Assembly (NCBI GenBank): GCA_964639535.1
Contig: CAZXDV010000014.1
Coordinates: forward strand, 1 to 25,444
Length of the DNA: 25,444 bases
Reading direction: 5' to 3'
From: WLWS01 sp964639535
Lineage (GTDB): Bacteria; Pseudomonadota; Gammaproteobacteria; Eutrophobiales; Eutrophobiaceae
Shown here: positions 22,060-25,444 of the stretch, piece after piece
Position numbering within the stretch: the stretch's first letter is position 1
How the letters are laid out: the number at the start of each line of letters is the position of its first letter
Translations under genes and position numbers: made by a program
Notes under the pieces: generated by a model
Database searches by the model: none
What the model saw: only the letters and a program-made list of their open reading frames with translations
What the model was told of the DNA's origin: nothing

Positions 22060-24729
22060 ATGGTAGAAAAGATGGCAAGCCAAAATAACGATATTGATGA
22101 GCTGGAAACACAGGAGTGGCTCGAATCCCTTGATTCAGTGCTGGAAAAGGAAGGCGTGGAAAGAGCCCATTTCCTGCTGGAGAAACTGATCGCACAGGCA
22201 CGCAAGGCCGGCGCCTATCTTCCTTATTCTGCCAATACCGCTTACCTGAATACCATACCGCCTTCCAAGGAAGAAAGATCCCCCGGGGACCCGGGCATGG
22301 AATGGCGCATTCGTTCGCTGGTCCGCTGGAATGCCATGGCAATGGTGGTGAAAGCCAACCGCCTGAGTACAGAACTCGGTGGTCATATTTCCAGTTTCGC
22401 ATCTTCGGCAACGCTTTATGATGTCGGCTTTAATCACTTTTTCCGTGCCGCCACGGAAGAGCACGGTGGCGACCTCGTATTTATCCAGGGCCATTCAGCG
22501 CCGGGTATATACGCAAGGGCATACATGTACGGACTACTTGACGAAGACCAGCTCGGGCGTTTTCGACAGGAGGTGGATGGTGATGGCTTATCGTCCTACC
22601 CGCATCCCTGGCTGATGCCGGACTTCTGGCAGTTTCCCACGGTTTCCATGGGGCTCGGGCCATTGATGGCGATCTACCAGGCTCGATTTATGCGCTACCT
22701 GCAGCACCGCGAATTGATCCCGAACGACGATCGAAAAGTCTGGGCCTTCATGGGCGACGGCGAAATGGACGAGCCGGAATCCATGGGCGCAATCGGCATG
22801 GCCGCACGGGAGAATCTCGATAACCTGATATTTGTCGTTAACTGCAACCTGCAAAGGCTCGACGGACCGGTCCGGGGAAATGGCAAGATCATCCAGGAGC
22901 TGGAGGCTGATTTTCGCGGTGCGGGATGGAATGTTATCAAGGTCATCTGGGGTTCTTACTGGGACCCACTGATTGCACGTGATACACAGGGTTTGCTGTA
23001 CAAGCGCATGGAGGAGGCCGTCGATGGCGAGTACCAGGCCTACAAGGCAAAGGATGGTGCCTACGTGCGCGAACATTTTTTTGGAAAGTACCCTGAATTA
23101 AAGGCCCTCGTGGCAAACATGTCCGACGATGACATCTGGCGCTTGAACCGCGGCGGACATGACCCTCACAAGGTTTACGCGGCATATGCACAGGCCGTAA
23201 AACATACCGGGCAGCCGACGGTAATCCTGGCAAAAACGGTCAAGGGCTATGGCATGGGTGAGGCAGGAGAAGGGCAGAATATATCTCACCAGCAGAAAAA
23301 AATGGGCGAAGATGCGCTGCTTGCGTTTCGCGATCGCTTTAATATTCCGCTGTCAGACGAGCAGGTCGCTGAGGCCGAATTCTACAAGCCGGACGAGGAT
23401 AGCCCCGAGATCAAGTACATGAAGCAACGTCGCGAAGAGCTCGGAGGATTCCTGCTCTCCAAGTGGCCAAAGGCACCGAAAGCCAAAGTCCCGGATATTT
23501 CTATCCACGAGAAGTTGCTTGAAGGCACCTCGGGTCGGGAAATTTCAACCACCATGGCCTTTGTACGAATCCTGAACGCCCTGATCAAGGACAAGGCATT
23601 TGGAAAATATGTTGTTCCCATCGTTCCGGACGAGGCAAGGACCTTTGGCATGGAAGGCATGTTCAGGCAACTGGGTATTTATTCTTCTGTCGGGCAACTG
23701 TATGAGCCCATGGACTCTGACCAGGTCATGTATTACCGGGAAGACAAGAAGGGACAGATCCTGGAAGAAGGTATCAATGAAGCCGGTGCTTTTTCTTCCT
23801 GGATAGCTGGCGCAACAGCCTACAAGTACCACGGGGTTCAGATGATCCCTTTTTACATTTATTACTCCATGTTTGGTTTCCAGAGAATTGGCGACCTTGC
23901 CTGGGCCGCCGGAGACCTTCGCTCCAGGGGCTTTTTGCTGGGTGGTACCGCGGGCCGAACTACCCTGGCCGGGGAAGGTTTACAACACCAGGATGGTCAC
24001 AGCCATATCGCAGCCTCTACTATTCCCAACTGTGTTTCCTATGACCCGACCTACGCGTACGAACTGGCGGTGATTATTCATGACGGTTTGAAGCGCATGT
24101 ACGAAGACGAGGAAGACATCTATTACTACCTCTCGGTGATGAACGAAAACTATGAACACCTGCAGATGCCGGAAGGTGCTGAAGAGGGGATATTACGTGG
24201 CATGTACCTGCTTCAAAAAGGTGGCAGGAAAAAGCTTCGAGTGCAGCTACTGGGTTCGGGCACTATTTTGCGAGAGGTTATCGCAGCAGCCGATTTGCTG
24301 AAGGACGACTTTGCCGTGGATGCTGACATCTGGAGTATCACCAGTTTCAATGAGCTCAGGCGGGACGGCCTTGATGTTGAGCGCTGGAACATGCTTCATC
24401 CCGACAAGAAAGCAAGGGAAAGTTATGTTGAACAGTCATTGAAAAATCACAAGGGCCCGGTCATCGCTGCTACCGATTACATGAAAATTTATGCCGACCA
24501 GATTCGCCCCTATGTAAAGTCGAGTTACCACGTACTGGGAACCGATGGTTTCGGACGGAGTGATACTCGCAAGAAGTTAAGGGAGTTTTTTGAGGTCAAT
24601 CGCTACTACATTTGTGTCGCGGCATTGAAAGCACTGGCCGACGAAGGCCAGGTCGAGGCCGGCGTGGTTTCCGAGGCGATCAAGAAGTATGGAATTGACA
24701 GCGATAAACCAAATCCGGTGACGGTGTAA
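22060..24729 (+). CDS. aceE: Pyruvate dehydrogenase E1 component, homodimeric type
   Basis: An 889-residue protein, about the length of E. coli AceE (887). It decarboxylates pyruvate with thiamine diphosphate and reductively acetylates the lipoyl group of E2, feeding acetyl-CoA to the TCA cycle. The ThDP/Mg site is GDGEMDEPES (from residue 232) with VVNCNLQRLDGPVRGNGKI about 30 residues later. The active-site histidine region is FIQGHSAPGIYARAY. The C-terminal half has GGTAGRTTLAGEGLQHQDGH and the transketolase-type end. The start is the ATG at 22060 (MVEKMASQNND) or the in-frame ATG at 22072; neither has a strong ribosome binding site. aceF begins 4 bases after the stop. The divergent neighbour is an aminopeptidase; no pdhR gene is in the window. 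Confidence 0.98.
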   Translation: MVEKMASQNNDIDELETQEWLESLDSVLEKEGVERAHFLLEKLIAQARKAGAYLPYSANTAYLNTIPPSKEERSPGDPGMEWRIRSLVRWNAMAMVVKANRLSTELGGHISSFASSATLYDVGFNHFFRAATEEHGGDLVFIQGHSAPGIYARAYMYGLLDEDQLGRFRQEVDGDGLSSYPHPWLMPDFWQFPTVSMGLGPLMAIYQARFMRYLQHRELIPNDDRKVWAFMGDGEMDEPESMGAIGMAARENLDNLIFVVNCNLQRLDGPVRGNGKIIQELEADFRGAGWNVIKVIWGSYWDPLIARDTQGLLYKRMEEAVDGEYQAYKAKDGAYVREHFFGKYPELKALVANMSDDDIWRLNRGGHDPHKVYAAYAQAVKHTGQPTVILAKTVKGYGMGEAGEGQNISHQQKKMGEDALLAFRDRFNIPLSDEQVAEAEFYKPDEDSPEIKYMKQRREELGGFLLSKWPKAPKAKVPDISIHEKLLEGTSGREISTTMAFVRILNALIKDKAFGKYVVPIVPDEARTFGMEGMFRQLGIYSSVGQLYEPMDSDQVMYYREDKKGQILEEGINEAGAFSSWIAGATAYKYHGVQMIPFYIYYSMFGFQRIGDLAWAAGDLRSRGFLLGGTAGRTTLAGEGLQHQDGHSHIAASTIPNCVSYDPTYAYELAVIIHDGLKRMYEDEEDIYYYLSVMNENYEHLQMPEGAEEGILRGMYLLQKGGRKKLRVQLLGSGTILREVIAAADLLKDDFAVDADIWSITSFNELRRDGLDVERWNMLHPDKKARESYVEQSLKNHKGPVIAATDYMKIYADQIRPYVKSSYHVLGTDGFGRSDTRKKLREFFEVNRYYICVAALKALADEGQVEAGVVSEAIKKYGIDSDKPNPVTV

Positions 24730-24733
24730 GACG

Positions 24734-25444
24734 ATGGCCAGGGAAATACTACTACCGGATATCGGTGACTTTGACAGCGTCGATGTCATCGAGATCGCGG
24801 TATCACCGGGTGACGAAGTTGCGGTGGACGATACGCTCATCACGCTTGAAAGTGACAAGGCGACCATGGACATCCCAAGCCCGGCAGCAGGGATCGTCAA
24901 GGAAATCAAGGTCAATGTCGGTGACCAGGTCAGTGAAAAGGCACTTATCGCGATCCTTGAAGAAGCAGATCCTGCTGAAGCCGTGGAAGAGAAGCCTGCC
25001 GAGCCGGTGGTGGAAGAAGCAAAGCAAGCGCCCGCCGCAGCAGAAAAGCAGGCCACCGAGCCAAAAGCAGAACCGCAACCACGCCCCGCACCACAGACAC
25101 CCACCAGTTCCCAGACAGTGGGAAGCAGTAATAGCGCTAAAGCCCATGCGAGTCCTGCTGTGCGAAAGTTTGCCAGGGAACTGGGTGTTGACCTTGGGCT
25201 GGTAAGGGGCAGCGGCAACAAGGGCCGCATTCTCAGGGAGGATGTCATGGCTTTTACCAAGGCTGTGATGTCCGATGACAGGGTTTTTGACCGCTCCGGG
25301 GGATTTTCCCTGCCTGAAATTCCACCCGTCGACTTTTCCAAGTTTGGCCCGGTAGAACTAAAGCCCCTGTCCAGGTTGAAGCGCCTGGGCGGACAGAATC
25401 TTCATCGCAGCTGGATAAACGTTCCTCATGTTACGCAATTTGAT
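24734..25444 (+). CDS. aceF: Dihydrolipoyl acetyltransferase E2 of pyruvate dehydrogenase (partial)
   Basis: The first 237 codons of the E2 gene; it runs off the right edge of the window. One lipoyl domain (about 1-80) carries the lipoylated lysine K42 in ESDKATMDIPSP. An alanine/proline/glutamate-rich flexible linker (about 82-135) is followed by the E1/E3-binding domain (HASPAVRKFARELGVDLGLV, then GRILREDVMAF). The start of the catalytic core is at FSKFGPVELKPLSRL. Only one lipoyl domain is present, whereas E. coli AceF has three. E2 forms the core of the complex and transfers acetyl groups to CoA. The gene follows aceE by 4 bases. lpd is expected beyond the edge but is not seen. Confidence 0.97.
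   Translation, partial: MAREILLPDIGDFDSVDVIEIAVSPGDEVAVDDTLITLESDKATMDIPSPAAGIVKEIKVNVGDQVSEKALIAILEEADPAEAVEEKPAEPVVEEAKQAPAAAEKQATEPKAEPQPRPAPQTPTSSQTVGSSNSAKAHASPAVRKFARELGVDLGLVRGSGNKGRILREDVMAFTKAVMSDDRVFDRSGGFSLPEIPPVDFSKFGPVELKPLSRLKRLGGQNLHRSWINVPHVTQFD

Noticed and set aside
24577..25341. 254-codon minus-strand ORF across the aceE end and aceF
   Set aside because: It is an antisense reading of aceF, whose plus-strand frame has the lipoyl and E3-binding motifs and stays open to the window edge.
1..25444. Mobile elements, CRISPR arrays, rRNA or tRNA genes
   Set aside because: No transposase or integrase motifs, no regularly spaced repeats, and no cloverleaf-like or rRNA-like sequence were found on reading.

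Overview
The window looks like a chromosomal segment of a free-living, probably environmental gammaproteobacterium. This is inferred from the homodimeric-type pyruvate dehydrogenase (aceE then aceF), the moxR-DUF58-DUF4381-batA-batB/C-batD cluster in its gammaproteobacterial order, and small families such as DUF423, DUF3291 and DUF2007. GC content looks moderate and even. I see no phage genes, insertion sequences, CRISPR arrays, rRNA or tRNA genes.

Layout, left to right. (1) 1-636 holds no convincing gene; it contains a hairpin, a TetR-like 6-4-6 dyad and a well-spaced sigma-54 promoter candidate. (2) 637-5069 (+) encodes a seven-PAS/one-GAF histidine kinase and a single-domain Rcp1-type response regulator. 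(3) 5078-5686 (-) is a secreted lytic transglycosylase, 5867-6343 (+) a DUF3291 protein, and 6326-7078 (-) a TauE/SafE permease. (4) 7166-9497 (+) is a tight run of four genes: a NUDIX hydrolase fused to an alkyltransferase-like (ATL) domain, a small K+ channel, a glutathione S-transferase and a DUF423 membrane protein. (5) 16524 down to 9508 (-) is the MoxR/Bat operon, with overlapping or near-touching genes. (6) 16824-19137 (+) is a run of a coiled-coil tail-anchored protein, a DUF2007/zinc-ribbon protein, a zinc-ribbon membrane protein with an HEAGH site, and a sirtuin. (7) 19264-20482 (+) is a small self-contained regulatory cassette: a TetR regulator and a small secreted protein. Three copies of a 16-bp operator-like dyad lie in it, two of them inside an imperfectly duplicated promoter segment that brackets a 25-codon ORF. 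(8) 20453-21976 (-) is an M17 aminopeptidase, divergent from aceE (22060-24729) and aceF (24734 to the window end, truncated).

The observations most worth following are: the NUDIX-ATL fusion in a possible electrophile/nucleotide-damage operon; the TetR cassette with duplicated promoter and unknown secreted protein; the zinc-ribbon/HEAGH/sirtuin operon; the A-B-A'-B' duplication of PAS pairs in the kinase; and the sigma-54 promoter in front of it. All functional statements rest on reading motifs by eye; no database search was run.
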